A DNA stretch of 64,000 bases from Cordia subcordata (taxonomy: Eukaryota > Streptophyta > Magnoliopsida > Boraginales > Cordiaceae). Numbering within the stretch: position 1 is the first letter of the stretch; every line of letters starts with the position of its first letter. The position numbers and the translations under genes were made by a program. This document shows, in pieces, positions 10,412-21,721 of the stretch. The stretch is from the NCBI GenBank assembly GCA_028554755.1, contig JAPTOF010000003.1:31080001-31144000 (forward strand), in the 5' to 3' direction. The notes beneath the pieces were generated by a model. That model did no database searches and was not told where the DNA came from. It saw only the letters and a list, made by a program, of their open reading frames with translations.

Positions 10412-11420
10412 TCATATATCATCTTTCCCAATAGTCAGCAAATCTTCATCACTTGAAAAGGGATCTTGCCCCTCAAGGATATCATGACATGTTGAAACAT
10501 CATCACCTCCCCCACTTGGAGATCCATGTTGTTGCCCTGAGAAAATAGAGAAGCATAAATAGAAGGGAAAAAGAAAAAAGAAAAACGATATCTATTTTAT
10601 AGCTCCTATGAAAATAGAACCACACATACATATACACGTACCTCTATTACGTGGACCATCATCTTGAGCCGCTATTCTAATTGGATTTTGAACATTGCCT
10701 AGTTTCTCATTCTCAATCTTAGTTATGACGAAAAAGCACAAAATTATAATATATACCACAAAATAAATGCTATACAATAGCATATGATGATACGAAAGAA
10801 AAGCTAAGGATACAGAAACCAATAGTTCCATGACCCTCACATCGTCGGGTATTGCTATGGTCAAATAAGAAAAGAGAGCTGAAGCACCACAGGAGACAAA
10901 GTAAATAAACCTTAAATAATCTTCCTGACAAGCCCGATCCTGCACTGTTATTAAAGAAAAAGCCGGAACAAAACTCATCGTTATAATTTCACCCAACCAT
11001 CGATTCTTAGTCTTGCAATATCTCAAAGAAAAATAACCGCCGAACTGTTGAAGACAAATCCACACCATGACTACACCCACAAAAACGGGAGAAGCGAACT
11101 CAGACGACAACATAACTTTGGATATCCACATAAAAAGCCCGGTTATTTCCGGGTCAGGCCCAAGAAATGCACCAAATGCTAGAAATCCAAATGCTATAGA
11201 TAGCCAGTAATACAAATACTGCAACTTTATTTTCTTCCGATCCTCAGTGAAATCGGCTGCAAAACAATTTGCAAAAAATAAAATAAATAATGCAAAAGGT
11301 TGATTATAAAAAACAAACAGAAACAAGAAAAAAAAAAAGAATATGAAGTTAGGTTGTATGGAGAAAATAGACTTGTAAATGTGGACTACCTCCAAGGACA
11401 ATGAATAGATGAACCGCCAT
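10412..11420 (-). CDS. Unrecognised multi-pass membrane protein, 256 aa
   Basis: There are three coding exons: 11390-11420, 10642-11256 and 10412-10536, with GT-AG introns in phases 1 and 1. They join to 256 residues and a TGA stop. I chose the ATG at 11418-11420 because it gives a short first exon that splices in frame; the longest uninterrupted frame instead reads through the first intron. Hydrophobic segments lie near residues 26-42, 66-88, 101-117, 125-146, 153-170 and 172-188, with a charged loop ADFTEDRKKIKLQ at 11-23. The C-terminal 65 residues are hydrophilic and rich in D, S and G (HDILEGQDPFSSDEDLL). I do not recognise the family, and substrate and location are unknown. A decayed paralogue lies at 18240-19170, so the intact frame here suggests selection on this copy. 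Confidence 0.7.
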
Positions 11421-11590
11421 CTCCAATTTGCCTAAGTAATCTCCGTGAGCCCCAAAAGGAATATGGTGATTTTTTTACGAGGTCTTGAATTAAGAAGGTA
11501 TATCTAATCCCTATTTAATGGGAAAATATTGTGTTAAATCTACTGGGTATACCGTCCCCTCTTTTATCTTAACTTCTCTCCTTATTTTTG

Positions 11591-11645
11591 CTTTTTTCTT
11601 TTCTTTTTTTTTTCCTTTTGTTGCCAACATTTGAGAAATATAATG

Positions 11646-11709
<64 letters not shown>

Positions 11710-12144
11710 TACTACTACACCTAACCAGGATTTATCCAAGATAACTGATCCCCTACGAGAGAACTACGTACTAGATGATGGCACAAAGAAAAGAAAATAG
11801 AAATCAGAGATTTTTAATTCTAAATTAAGTCAATTTAGATTGAACTAACAAGAAAGTACAGCTTATCCTAACAAACAGATCGAAGTTGATTTATGTTGAC
11901 CGACTAAAGTTGATGGTCAAGGGCAACATTTTATGGGGTGAATATAATTCCGAAGATCTTAGCATTCAACTTGTAAGTCCTTGACACTTCAAAATTATTA
12001 TCAGCGTATGTTTGCACTTAATTTATCCTACTTAACTTTGTTTATCTCTCTGCAACTATTTCAGTCAACAACTATAGCTAGCAAGGTCTGCGAGTGTAAT
12101 AATTATATTCATTTTATATATATGACAAAAGAAATTATTATTGA
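11591..12144. other. Spacer between duplicated blocks with an (ATT)n microsatellite
   Basis: A perfect (ATT)n run occupies 11647-11710; the leucine-rich ORF across it is an artefact. The rest has no recognised feature. Confidence 0.7.
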
Positions 12145-13393
12145 TATGATACCATGCATGCATTATTCTACTAAACCATGCATTTCATACGTGGATAGCT
12201 AGGGCTTTGAAGGGCATTTTCTAACAAGGTTACGTACGTTGACTCGATCAGTAGTTTGTCATAAACTTCTTGCCTCCAAACTACTCAATTGAATGCAATT
12301 TGTTTGTAGAGATTGTCTAATTAATTAGGTGAGATAATTACCATGCTTGTATGTGAATATTAAACAAACAAGTACTACTATTTCATACACTACATCTATA
12401 GTGAAGCATAACAACAATTTCGTTTATCCTTGTCTAACACATATATTAATCTAAACATTACTATCTTATGTACTACATAAATATTAATTTCAATATTAGT
12501 ATATCATTTGCATAAATATAAATTTAAAAATTAGTATACTCTTTGATTAGGCTGCCACCTAAGGCCAGGCCAATCAAACCTATCCTTGGGTTTGATCCAG
12601 CTACACATTCTTCTTCCTTCCTGATGAATTCAATATCTGCCTCCCCTTCAAATCCTTATCCCTCTAACAAACTAGCGGTTGAACTTGTTTGAAATGCTAT
12701 CTAGTGTTAAAAAACTAGTTGTTAAACATGTTTCAATTACAACTAGTTGTTAAACTTGCTTCAGATACTATCTCTTCAAGATGAATGCTCAAAGTCAATT
12801 ACCGTCTTGGACATCCATGGCATAAATAAATTAAATTAAGCTTCCAATTTCCGTCTTAAAAATTCCTTCAATTTAAGCTTTAAATTTCCGTCTTAAAAGT
12901 TATATTCCATCAATGTGACACAAGCATGTTTCTTAACATAAACTATGGACTGGTATAGCCCTTCACTGAATCCTTGACTTGTGAGAATTTTTAGCTTCTT
13001 TAGAATATACTTTTCGTACTGGCTAGATTTGAACGAGCGTGGAATTAATAATTATACTAGTTTCTTAAAAATACATATATATATCTCATGGAATCATAAT
13101 ATCTTTTTTACCAAATGAAAAAAGGAAACGGAAATGCAAGCATTTACCAAATAGGGGAAAGAAAAGGAAAAGGAAAAGATACAAAAATCTAATTCTACAT
13201 GCTACATTGTATGCAGGAAGCATATTTTAGAATAAGAGTCCTGGCAATTGCCTAAGTTTTCAACCTTTTTTTCATCAATATATACCTCAAAAGGAGGAAA
13301 TATAGTACTTCTCATAGGCTATTTCTTTAGAAAACTGAGTTAACATCAGAAAGAGAAAGAATAATATCAGCCTGTGTGGCTAAGCTTATTTGG

Positions 13394-13580
13394 TGATAAG
13401 GCATAATATTTTTCCTTTTCTATATATTGATATTCTTTCCATTCTTTAGCAATATTGTATCATGTAAATTAGGCAAGAACCATATATATTGCTTTCTACC
13501 TTAGTTAGCAGCCGATGATTGTCCTATATGTAATGAATACATTACACAGCAAAATATGCAGAAAGTTTTCTTCTCTTACA
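13394..13580 (+). repeat. Copia 5' LTR
   Basis: 187 bp, TGATAAGG to CTTACA. The TATATATTGATATT region near 13421 could serve as its TATA box. Confidence 0.9.
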
Positions 13581-13595
13581 TGGTATCAGCTAAGC
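13581..13595 (+). other. Copia primer-binding site
   Basis: TGGTATCAGC begins directly after the LTR and matches the first nine bases of the tRNA-iMet complementary site, then diverges (CTAAGC), so priming may be weakened. Confidence 0.7.
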
Positions 13596-13634
13596 TCAGG
13601 CCTTTTTTTTGCATAAACACACATAACTTCTATC

Positions 13635-14960
13635 ATGGCCGCCAACGACTCTATTTCAGCCTCCACCACTGCTATACAATCCATCGATGGTGATGACACC
13701 AATTCACCAGTCTCTTTGCCAACATTATCACAAATCCATCAAGATCTTTCGATTAAACTCACAGCAAAAAATTATCTCCTCTGGAAAACACAGGTGGTAC
13801 CAATTCTTCGATCTCACGGTCTTCTCGGCTTCATCGATGGAACTTTAGCCAAGCCTTCTTCTCCACAATCTCGAGTTCTCCAGTGGGAATGCCTTGATCA
13901 GATGATATTGGGATGGCTTCTTGTTTCTCTTTCTGATGCTGTTCTTTCTCAGGTTCTTGACAAAGTTTTCTCCCGAGAAGTATGGCTTACACTTGAGATC
14001 CTCTATGGTTCGCTCTCTCGCGCCAGGATTCAACATTTAAAGATAGCTCTTCAAACTCTCTCCAAAGGTTCCCTGACAGTCCACGACTATATTCAAAAAG
14101 CCAAATCTCTGTCGTTAGCTTTGGCTAGTGCTGGTAAGAAAGTTGATGATGATGACTTGATATTATGGACTCTCAGAGGACTTGGATCTGAATATCACCC
14201 GATAGTTGCTGCTATCAACTCCAAATCAGATAGTCCGAGCTTTACAGAAGTCTGTGGTCTACTCCTTGACTTCGAACTGCGGCTTGCCTCTTCTGCTATC
14301 TCTCTTGATGGTACGACATCTGTCATTGCTAGCCAACAACAGCCAAATGGGTCTTTCTTTTCTTCCTCAGGTACGTCACGCATCTCTCAGAATGGTTCCC
14401 ATCGGTTCTCCACTACTGTCCCTCAGACACATTCACCTCTTCAAAGTCGTGCTTCACATCGAGGACGTGGTCGTGGTGGTCGTGGCGCTGGACGTGGCAA
14501 GAGTTCCAATCAACATGTCGTTTGTTATCGTTGTGGACTTCCTTATCACAAGGCAAATCATTGTTGGGCTCCGGATGAGGCTGCTAATGAATCTGCCAAA
14601 GCTTTCAATGTTATGCAGGCTGCTGATCCGACAGACCCCAATTGGTATTTGGATACTAGCGCTACTCATACAATGACACCCAACGCTGTTGATGTGCATG
14701 GCAAGCAGTCTTATGGTGGGCGTGACTCAGTCATGGTTGGCGATGGTAATGGTCTTTCTATATCTCATATTGGTACTACACCTATTCCATTATCTAACGG
14801 CCTCACTATTGACTCTAAAGTTCTACATGTTCCTCTGCTTGCAAAACGTCTACTATCTGTTGCCCAATTTAGCAAAGACCATAATTGCTTATTTATGTTT
14901 GACTCTACTGGCTTTTGTACAAAGGATGCGAGGACAGGGGCCATACTACACCAAGGATAG
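13635..14960 (+). pseudogene. Copia gag and protease, interrupted
   Basis: The frame starts at a good ATG 55 bases after the LTR and runs 441 codons. Residues about 40-230 are the copia gag core, with YLLWKTQVVPIL near residue 47. An R/G-rich basic stretch precedes the zinc knuckle CYRCGLPYHKANHC at about residue 297 (CX2CX4HX4C intact). The protease motif normally D-S/T-G-A reads LDTSATH near residue 339, so the flap-side glycine is serine. A TAG stop at 14958-14960 ends the frame; the integrase follows in the same frame after it. Confidence 0.9.
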
Positions 14961-15020
14961 CTCAGTAATAGGTTATACACTCTTCCATCACAATCGAAGC
15001 TTTCCCTATTTTCGAATAAA

Positions 15021-15839
15021 GTGAGTTCCAATGTTTGGCATGCTCGGCTAGGCCATCCATCTCACAAGGTTCTTTGGCATCTTCAGCCAGTATTACCGAC
15101 TTCAGTTGATTCCACTTTACATAATGTTTGTCATAGTTGTCAACTAGGCAAGAGTCACTGTCTCTATTTTGATGAACGTATTGATCGATCTACGACACTT
15201 TTAAACATTATTCATTGTGATGTTTGGGGACCTTCTCCAGTTGCTTCTCCAGAAGGATTTCGTTATTATCTTGTCTTGGTTGATGACTTCAGTCGATTCA
15301 CTTGGTTTTTCCCGCTTATTTGCAAATCTGATGTTATGACCATCTTTCCCACTTTTATTACTATGATTCAAAATTTATGCAATACGACAATCAAGTATGT
15401 ACAATCTGATGGCGGAGGCGAGTTTGTTAATCATGTTCTTAAAAACCTGTTTGCCAAATGTGGTATTACTCATCGCTTGAGTTGTCCTGGTACTCCTGAA
15501 CAAAATGGCGTTGCCAAATGTAAACACAGGCATATCGTTGAGACTGGTTTAACATTGCTTGCACATAGTCATTTGCCTTCCACTTTTTGGGTTCATGCTT
15601 TCTCCACAGCAGTTTTTCTAATTAATAGGCTGCCCTTAGCATCACTCAACTTCAAATCTCCATTTGAATTGTTCTATGGTTTTCGTCCACGATATGATAA
15701 TCTTCGTGTCTTTGGATCAGTATGTTACCCATGCTTAACTCCATTTGGGCGCAATAAATTGTCTTACAAGAGTTGTAAGTGTGTTTTTCTTGGCTATAGC
15801 AAAGATCACAAGGGCTACAAATGCTTCAATCCGATGTGA
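15021..15839 (+). pseudogene. Copia integrase, catalytic residue lost
   Basis: This is the same frame as gag. The GAG-pre-integrase zinc site (HARLGHPSHK, then CHSC) is near residues 7-40. Of the D-D-E triad, D67 (HCDVWG) and D130 (QSDGGGEF) are present. At the expected glutamate the sequence reads NGVAKCKHR, so residue 166 is lysine. The frame ends at a TGA (15837-15839) beside a frameshift. This copy cannot encode an active integrase. Confidence 0.9.
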
Positions 15840-17351
15840 GCAAAATCATAATCTCCGTCATGTTTGTTTTGATGAGACAACTTTTCTTCCTTCATTTGGG
15901 CAGCCACGGAACACTCCTCATCATCGACTCAGTCTTTCGTCTTTCAAAATTTCCTTCCTCCCTATTACAGAATGCATCTCTCGTATGTCTCCTTCAACCT
16001 TTCCCTCACCGTCTTTCCCTTCTTTGCACTCACCTAATCCTTCTTCAACCATTGATAAAGCACCTTTCTTACCCAAGCCATCACAAAATTCCCCATCTTT
16101 ACCTTCCACCGATGACAACTCCTCCTCTCCTCTAACGTCACATGTTCCAAATTCTAATCTTCATAATGACTATCAAATCCTCACTGAACCAACCGATAAC
16201 CTACCCCCTATACCCGTACACATTGAGCTACCCTTCGAACATCCTCCTGCATACAATAACAGTGACAATAATCAAACCCATACACTTGTACCGCGCACTC
16301 ATACGATGGTTACTAGAAGTATCGATGGCACCCGATGACCAAAAGCTTTGTTCTCCACCAAACATCCAATCCCATTATCGCTATTATCCGCTATACACTC
16401 TATCCCATCTGAACCTACATGCTTTACCCAAGCATAAAAGGATCCTCTATGGCATGCCGCGATGACGGAAGAATTCAATTCTCTCATCAAAAACAATACA
16501 TGGTCCTTGGTGCCTCCTGATCCTCACATGAATATCATTGGCTGTCGTTGGGTTTATAAAATCAAACAAAAAGCGAATGGCTCTATTGAACGTTATAAAG
16601 CCAGACTAGTTGCCAAGGGATACAATCAACAACCAGGTAGAGACTTTGGAGACACATTTAGTCCAGTGGTTCGCCCAGGTACCATTCGGATTTTTTTAAC
16701 CTTGGCTGTTACTAATGGATGGTGTTTGCGACAGTTAGATGTCAAAAATGCCTTTTTGCATGGTGATCTTGCAGAATCTGTCTTCATGCATCAACCTCAA
16801 GGCTTTATCGATTCTGAGCATCCTGATTATGTGTGCAAATTACACAAATCTTTGTACGGCCTCAAGCAAGCGCCACGTGCCTGGTATCACAAATTTAGCT
16901 CTCATCTTTTGTCTTGTGGATTTCATACATCTCACCATGATGCCTCCTTATTTTATCGAAGACAAGATGGTCATGTCCTCATCCTGTTAATATATGTTGA
17001 CGACATTATCCTTACTGGAAGCTCACAGACACATATATCGAATTTCATTACTCATCTGTCTTCATCTTTGATATGAAGGATTTAGGACCCTTACATTTTT
17101 TCTAGGCATGGAGGTTCATCACTCTTCACCGGGCATAGTCTTGACACGCACAAAATATGCTCTTAATCTCCTTCAACGATGGCTTGGAAGGTGTTAAGCC
17201 CGTAGCTACACCAATGGCGGTAACGCCTAAACAACGATGATGGTGAACCTCTTTCCAATCCTACGGAGTTTAAATCGGTTGGTGGGAGCTTTACAATATC
17301 TCACTATGACTCGTCGGACATATCTTACGCATTAATTCCATATGTCAATTC
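15840..17351 (+). pseudogene. Copia reverse transcriptase region, broken
   Basis: After the frameshift the linker continues in the +1 frame with a TGA at 16336-16338 and a TAA at about 16434. The RT block (16462-17076) is otherwise well kept: WVYKIKQKANGSIERYKARL, LDVKNAFLHGDL, LYGLKQAPRAWY and the catalytic YVDD in LIYVDDIILTG. A further frameshift at about 17065 cuts the frame just before the RT-RNase H connection, and 17077-17351 carries more lesions. Confidence 0.9.
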
Positions 17352-17938
17352 ATGCATAATCCTCGCACAACGCATCTCTTGGCCGCCAAACGTGTCCTTC
17401 GTTACGTCAAAGGCACGTTATCTCTTGGTCTTTCTGTTACTCCAGCCTCCACTTGGCGCCTCATTAGCTACTCTGATTCTGACTGGGCTGGATGTCCTCT
17501 CACTCGACGTTCTACTACAGGTTTTGCTATTTTTCTTGGGTCCAATCTAGTCTCTTGGTGCTCTAAGAAACACCCATCGCTTTCTAAATCCGATCAAGCT
17601 GAATATAGAGCTATGATCGACCGACTTCAAATACTTTGGGTCATGGAGATCTTGGCGTTTCTTGATTACAACACATCAGCCCCACCTCTCCTTTATTGCG
17701 ACAATGTGAGTTCAATCTACCGCCACCAATCCCATCATTCATGGTCGCAGTAAACATATTGAAATTGATGTGCATTTTGTTCGCGAACGAGTTCTCAACG
17801 GCCAAGTCACAGTTCAGTACATCGGCACCAATGATCAACTAGCTGACATCTTCACCAAACCACTTTTTAAGCCTCGTTTTGAGTCTTTTCGTTCCAAGCT
17901 TCCGATGGCTTCTCCCGCTCAGCTTGTGGGGGGGGGGG
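17352..17938 (+). pseudogene. Copia RNase H region, broken
   Basis: It shows AAKRVLRYVKGTLSLGL, SDSDWAGCPLTRRSTTGF (RNase H DxDWAG signature) and, after another frameshift near 17720, VRERVLNGQVTVQYIGTND and LADIFTKPL, the usual copia C-terminus. The purine tract GTGGGGGGGGGGG (17926-17938) follows and primes plus-strand synthesis. Confidence 0.9.
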
Positions 17939-18127
17939 TAATAAGGCATAATATTTTTCCTTTTCTATATATTGATATTCTTTCCATTCTTTAGCAATAT
18001 TGTATCATGTAAATTAGGCAAGAATCATATATATATTGCTTTCTACCTTAGTTAGCAACCGATGATTGTCCTATATGTAATGAATACATTACACAGCAAA
18101 ATATGCAGAAAGTTTTCTTCTCTTACA
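17939..18127 (+). repeat. Copia 3' LTR
   Basis: 189 bp, nearly identical to the 5' LTR. The first bases are TA instead of TG, one transition that damages the terminal dinucleotide. Confidence 0.9.
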
Positions 18128-18239
18128 TTTGGGGCTTAGAAGTTGCAAGTAGTAAAAAATATGTATGAATACTTTTTTTTCTAATAGTTTATAATATGCA
18201 AAACAAGTAGAGCCAAACAGGCTCCATATTGGCGATTAG

Positions 18240-19170
18240 AATCGTCTCTGATCATGGCTAAGAAACTAGGCTTGCATATGAAACCGTGTCAATTTCTTTG
18301 TCCCTTCGTTCACTTGAAGCAATCTTCTCACCATCTTTTTCAGTAGTCATTCTTGGATTTTGAACATTACCTAATTTGTCATTCTCAATCTTGTCTATGA
18401 TCAGGGAGCACAAGCAAGAAATGCTAAGGACACATAAACCAATAGTTTCATGATCCTCACATCGTTAGGTAATGCTATGGACGTCAAACAAGAAAATAGT
18501 ACAATAACACCGCACGAGACAAAGTAACTGAACAATAAAATAATCTTCTTGACAAGCCCGAGCTTGGACGGCTATTAAATTAAAGTAATAGCCAGAACGA
18601 AACTCATTGTTATAATTTCATCAAACCATCGGTCCCTAGTCTTGCGATATTACAAAAGCAAAATAACCACCAGACTGTTGAAAACAGATCAGCGTTGTGA
18701 ATACCATGAGCAAAACGAGATCACAGAATTTAGACGACAACATAACCTTGGATATCCATATAGAAATACTGGTTGTGTGAGCTTCGGGCCCAACCTACAT
18801 CGCACTAAATGCTAGAAATGCAAATGCTGTAGATAGCCAGTCCGACAAATACTGTAGCCCCCCCCTCCCTTTTCTTCCGGTCCTCAGTGAAGTCGGCTGC
18901 ATGACAATTTGCAAAAGATTATGCTTAGCGAAAAAAAAGATGCAAAAGGTTGATTATAAAATATATATATAAATATATATATATACACACACACACGCAC
19001 ACACACACACATAAGTTAGGTTGTATTGGACATTTCTTTTTTGGGAGGAGGGTATATCGCCGTGAACCCTAAAAGGAATATGATGATTTTCTTTAGGAGG
19101 GTTTGATGAAGGTATATCTTATCTCTTTTTAATGGGAAAAGATTGTGTTAAATCTATTGGGTATATCTTC
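18240..19170 (-). pseudogene. Decayed paralogue of the 10.4-kb membrane-protein gene
   Basis: It aligns along its length with 10330-11530. The 3' UTR part, the middle of exon 2 and the exon 2 acceptor region (GTCCTCAGTGAAGTCGGCTGC on plus) are recognisable. About 80 bp near residues 170-190 and the whole third exon are deleted, several small indels shift the frame, and the start exon is not preserved. An (AT)n/(CA)n microsatellite at 18960-19011 occupies its first intron. It cannot encode the protein. Confidence 0.8.
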
Positions 19171-19210
19171 CCTTCTTTTATCTTAGCTTCTCTCCTATTC
19201 TTTTCCTTTT

Positions 19211-20344
19211 TCCTCTCAGGGTTTGATCAGTGCCGTTTTTAGGATTTTTAGAGTACTTATTAGTTTGTTTACTTCAAGATCTTGTTATAGAGTCTACAAC
19301 TTAGGAGAAGGATATCTATCTATTTTTATATTAAAATGACAAAGTGAGGTGCCACATTGACCACACAAAATTTTCTTTCTATTTTTAATTAAATTATATA
19401 TTTATTTTACAAAAAATTTCAGTGAGTTCCTCAACAATTACATATATTAACAATTTATTTTTAAGAAAACCAAAATGTCATTTTTTTTTCTTTTAATGCT
19501 AAGGTTAGTTTTCGTTTTATTATTCAATATTCTCTAATTTTTCTCTATCTTTATTTGTTTTAATTTTCAACTGTTAATAGTTTATAAATTGGTTAAAAAT
19601 TTTAAAACAAAAAATTTATTTAATTTTTCTACTTTTTATCTTTCTTATCTATCACAAATAGTATAATTCTAAGTTACCTCGTGAGTCTTTCCTTAATGAT
19701 AATTTTATAATAGTAAGAATAGTTTTCTCTACAATATAATCTTTTTTCCTCAAAAGTGGGATACTTCCAAACACTCTCGAATATTTCATTTTTCCTTTAG
19801 TTTGATATTTAAGTGAGTGTATATTTCATTATATTTATTTTATTCTTAGGTGCAACGTCACATTATGTTTGTGGTTGTTTATTTAATTCTTTTAACAGTT
19901 TAACCTTAATATTTTTATAATTATCAATTTGATAAAAGTTAAAAGATAAATTAATTTCTTAATTTTATGTTTTAACTAATCTAATAAATATTTAAATTTA
20001 AAGAATATATCTTCAATATATTAATAAATTATTTTATTTATAAAACAAATCGTTGTTAACTATTTTTCGATCTTTACCCAACCCAACTCTAACCCCTTTT
20101 AAGATGTGAACCTATTTAAGGCGTGACTGTTGGCAGTAGTAGTCTTTTTGAGCTATTTATGATTCAATTCTTTTTGTAAATATTTTTCTTAAGAGAAAAA
20201 TTAATGTTTATAGGACTCCAAAAAAATATTTAAGAGGTGTTGGTACTCAATAGCAAGCCAATTAAAAGAAATCTATACCCAACTAGTGTGTGAAATATGA
20301 AATTAATTAATTAGTTATATATATAACTCGTTGACATCAACCTT
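19211..20344. other. AT-rich intergenic DNA
   Basis: No reading frame, RNA gene or transposon ends found. Confidence 0.6.
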
Positions 20345-20660
20345 GATATATAAATATCATCAACATATGATTGAATGCCCAAAACCCAAGGTAGCATCCG
20401 AACCGTGAAAAGTATACAGAAAGGACAGTTTTTTTATTAGTGTTAAACTCGTTAACATCAACTTTTGTTTTTCTATTTAGATTTTTGATGAAATCAAATC
20501 ATTTGATTCACTTTTATATATAGGTATAAAGACCTAAAAATTTATACGTGTAAGGATACATGAATATCGTCAACATATGATTGATTGCGAAAGCCCAGGT
20601 AGCAACTGAACCGTGAAAAGTATATAAAATGGACAATTATTTTATATTAGTGTTTTCTAT
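20345..20660 (+). repeat. Direct repeat pair, about 95 bp, 212 bp apart
   Basis: The first copy (about 20357-20445) and second (about 20567-20655) share CAACATATGATTGA, CCAAGGTAGCA or CCAGGTAGCA, and CCGTGAAAAGTATA, and end in TTATTAGTGTT or TATTAGTGTT. They could be ends of a decayed LTR-like element or an interrupted tandem duplication. Confidence 0.75.
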
Positions 20661-21721
20661 TATATTAAATTAGTGTGTATTAGTGATATCGAGCTTGGTA
20701 AAGACCAAGGAGAGAGGAGTTTCATCAAAAAGAGGAGTCAAAATATCTCTTATTTCCTCTACCAATATAGTTCCTTTTTCTTTTTGGTTTCTAAAGGAAT
20801 CTTGTTGTGTTGGCGGCAAGTTTTGCGTCAAACAAAAGCTCACCATTTAGAACAGTCGAGCTTATGACAAGATCGGGAAGGAAGCAAGACCAAATCGAGC
20901 CGCTAGAACCTTCTCACGTGGCAAAATTTTGATAACCCAAATGTAGGAGTTTGGTCAGATAAAGACGGTTATGTTATTTAAAAAAGCACACTAATCCTTT
21001 AAATCTACGACTAATTGATGTCATCTCCTAAAACATACCATGTTGGTATGATGTGATAAATCAAAAAGTAACAAAAAGTATTTGAAATTTTAGAGAGAAA
21101 ATATAAGTGAATATTAGTTTTTCTTTTTGTGTGTGCGTGTGTGTATAGTCCACCATGGTTAAGTTTCAAAAAGCAAATTATTTCACATCCCCAGTTTCTT
21201 GGGTGATTATGACAGTTTTTTTGTTTTTTTGGCGGATAGGTGATTATGACAGTTGCAAACAAATATGGTAGATTCTTGATCAACAGTCATCATTACATCA
21301 TTCTGTGATTTTTTGCAAAATAATGCAGTCCAAAACTTAAAACGCAGTTGGCAAAGATAATGGTAAATCCTGACAACGTGCCACACATAACGCGTATATT
21401 TTATAATGCTTATAAACGATGTAGCTGTTTTTTGTCCAATCAATTTACAATTTTTTTTTTGTCTGGCCGGATCCGAATTATATTATAACACTCCCATGAA
21501 AGATACCATATACGGAAGGATAAACCAGGAAAAGGGGGTAAAAAAATCTATTTTTACGACTCAAGCACAAACGGAAGCTACTAAGTTGACATCTGAAAAA
21601 ATTGTTACCCAAGTTCACCTCAGAGAACAAACTGATAGAGGATACAAGGAATCTCAAACCCACAAAACGGTTCGGTCCCATGAATCAGTGTGTTTGTTCA
21701 CTATCCTGCTCTCTGCTACTG
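20661..21721. other. Spacer, including the probable 3' UTR of the CMS1-like gene
   Basis: No protein-like frame beyond short ORFs. The last few hundred bases before 21722 are probably transcribed as the 3' UTR of the minus-strand gene. Confidence 0.5.

Larger units (their letters stand above)
9117..11590. repeat. Tandem segmental duplication, copy A
   Basis: It shares with copy B (12145-19210) a common start (CTACTAAACCATGCATTTCA), AATTACCGTCTTGG, CCATGGCATAAATA, the body of the membrane-protein gene, and an end containing AATGGGAAAA and ATTGTGTTAAATCTA. Copy A keeps the intact gene and has gained a small foldback element and about 200 bp near 9840-10050 that copy B lacks. Confidence 0.8.
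13394..18127 (+). mobile_element. Ty1/copia retrotransposon, structurally complete, coding region dead
   Basis: Two short LTRs (187 and 189 bp) bound the element, with a perfect 5-bp target duplication TTTGG at 13389-13393 and 18128-18132. The order is primer site, gag with zinc knuckle, protease, integrase, reverse transcriptase, RNase H, purine tract. Protease-integrase-RT order is diagnostic of copia. The LTRs differ by three transitions and one AT indel only, so the insertion is fairly recent. The coding region nevertheless carries several stops and frameshifts and has lost catalytic residues. It sits inside copy B of the segmental duplication, 3' of the broken paralogue. Confidence 0.95.
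12145..19210. repeat. Tandem segmental duplication, copy B, split by a copia element
   Basis: Without the 4734-bp copia insertion, copy B is about 2.3 kb, close to copy A. Shared landmarks run in the same order as in copy A. The gene it carried is broken (see 18240-19170). The stretch 12330-13390 has no gene of its own. Confidence 0.8.

Noticed and set aside
10592..11401. Single-exon 269-codon reading of the membrane protein
   Set aside because: Its first 50 residues are a T-rich intron ending in TTTTGCAG and its last 11 residues run past a good donor. The three-exon model closes in phase and gives a sensible hydrophilic tail.
11588..11800. Leucine-rich 70-codon ORF
   Set aside because: It is the translation of the (ATT)n microsatellite.
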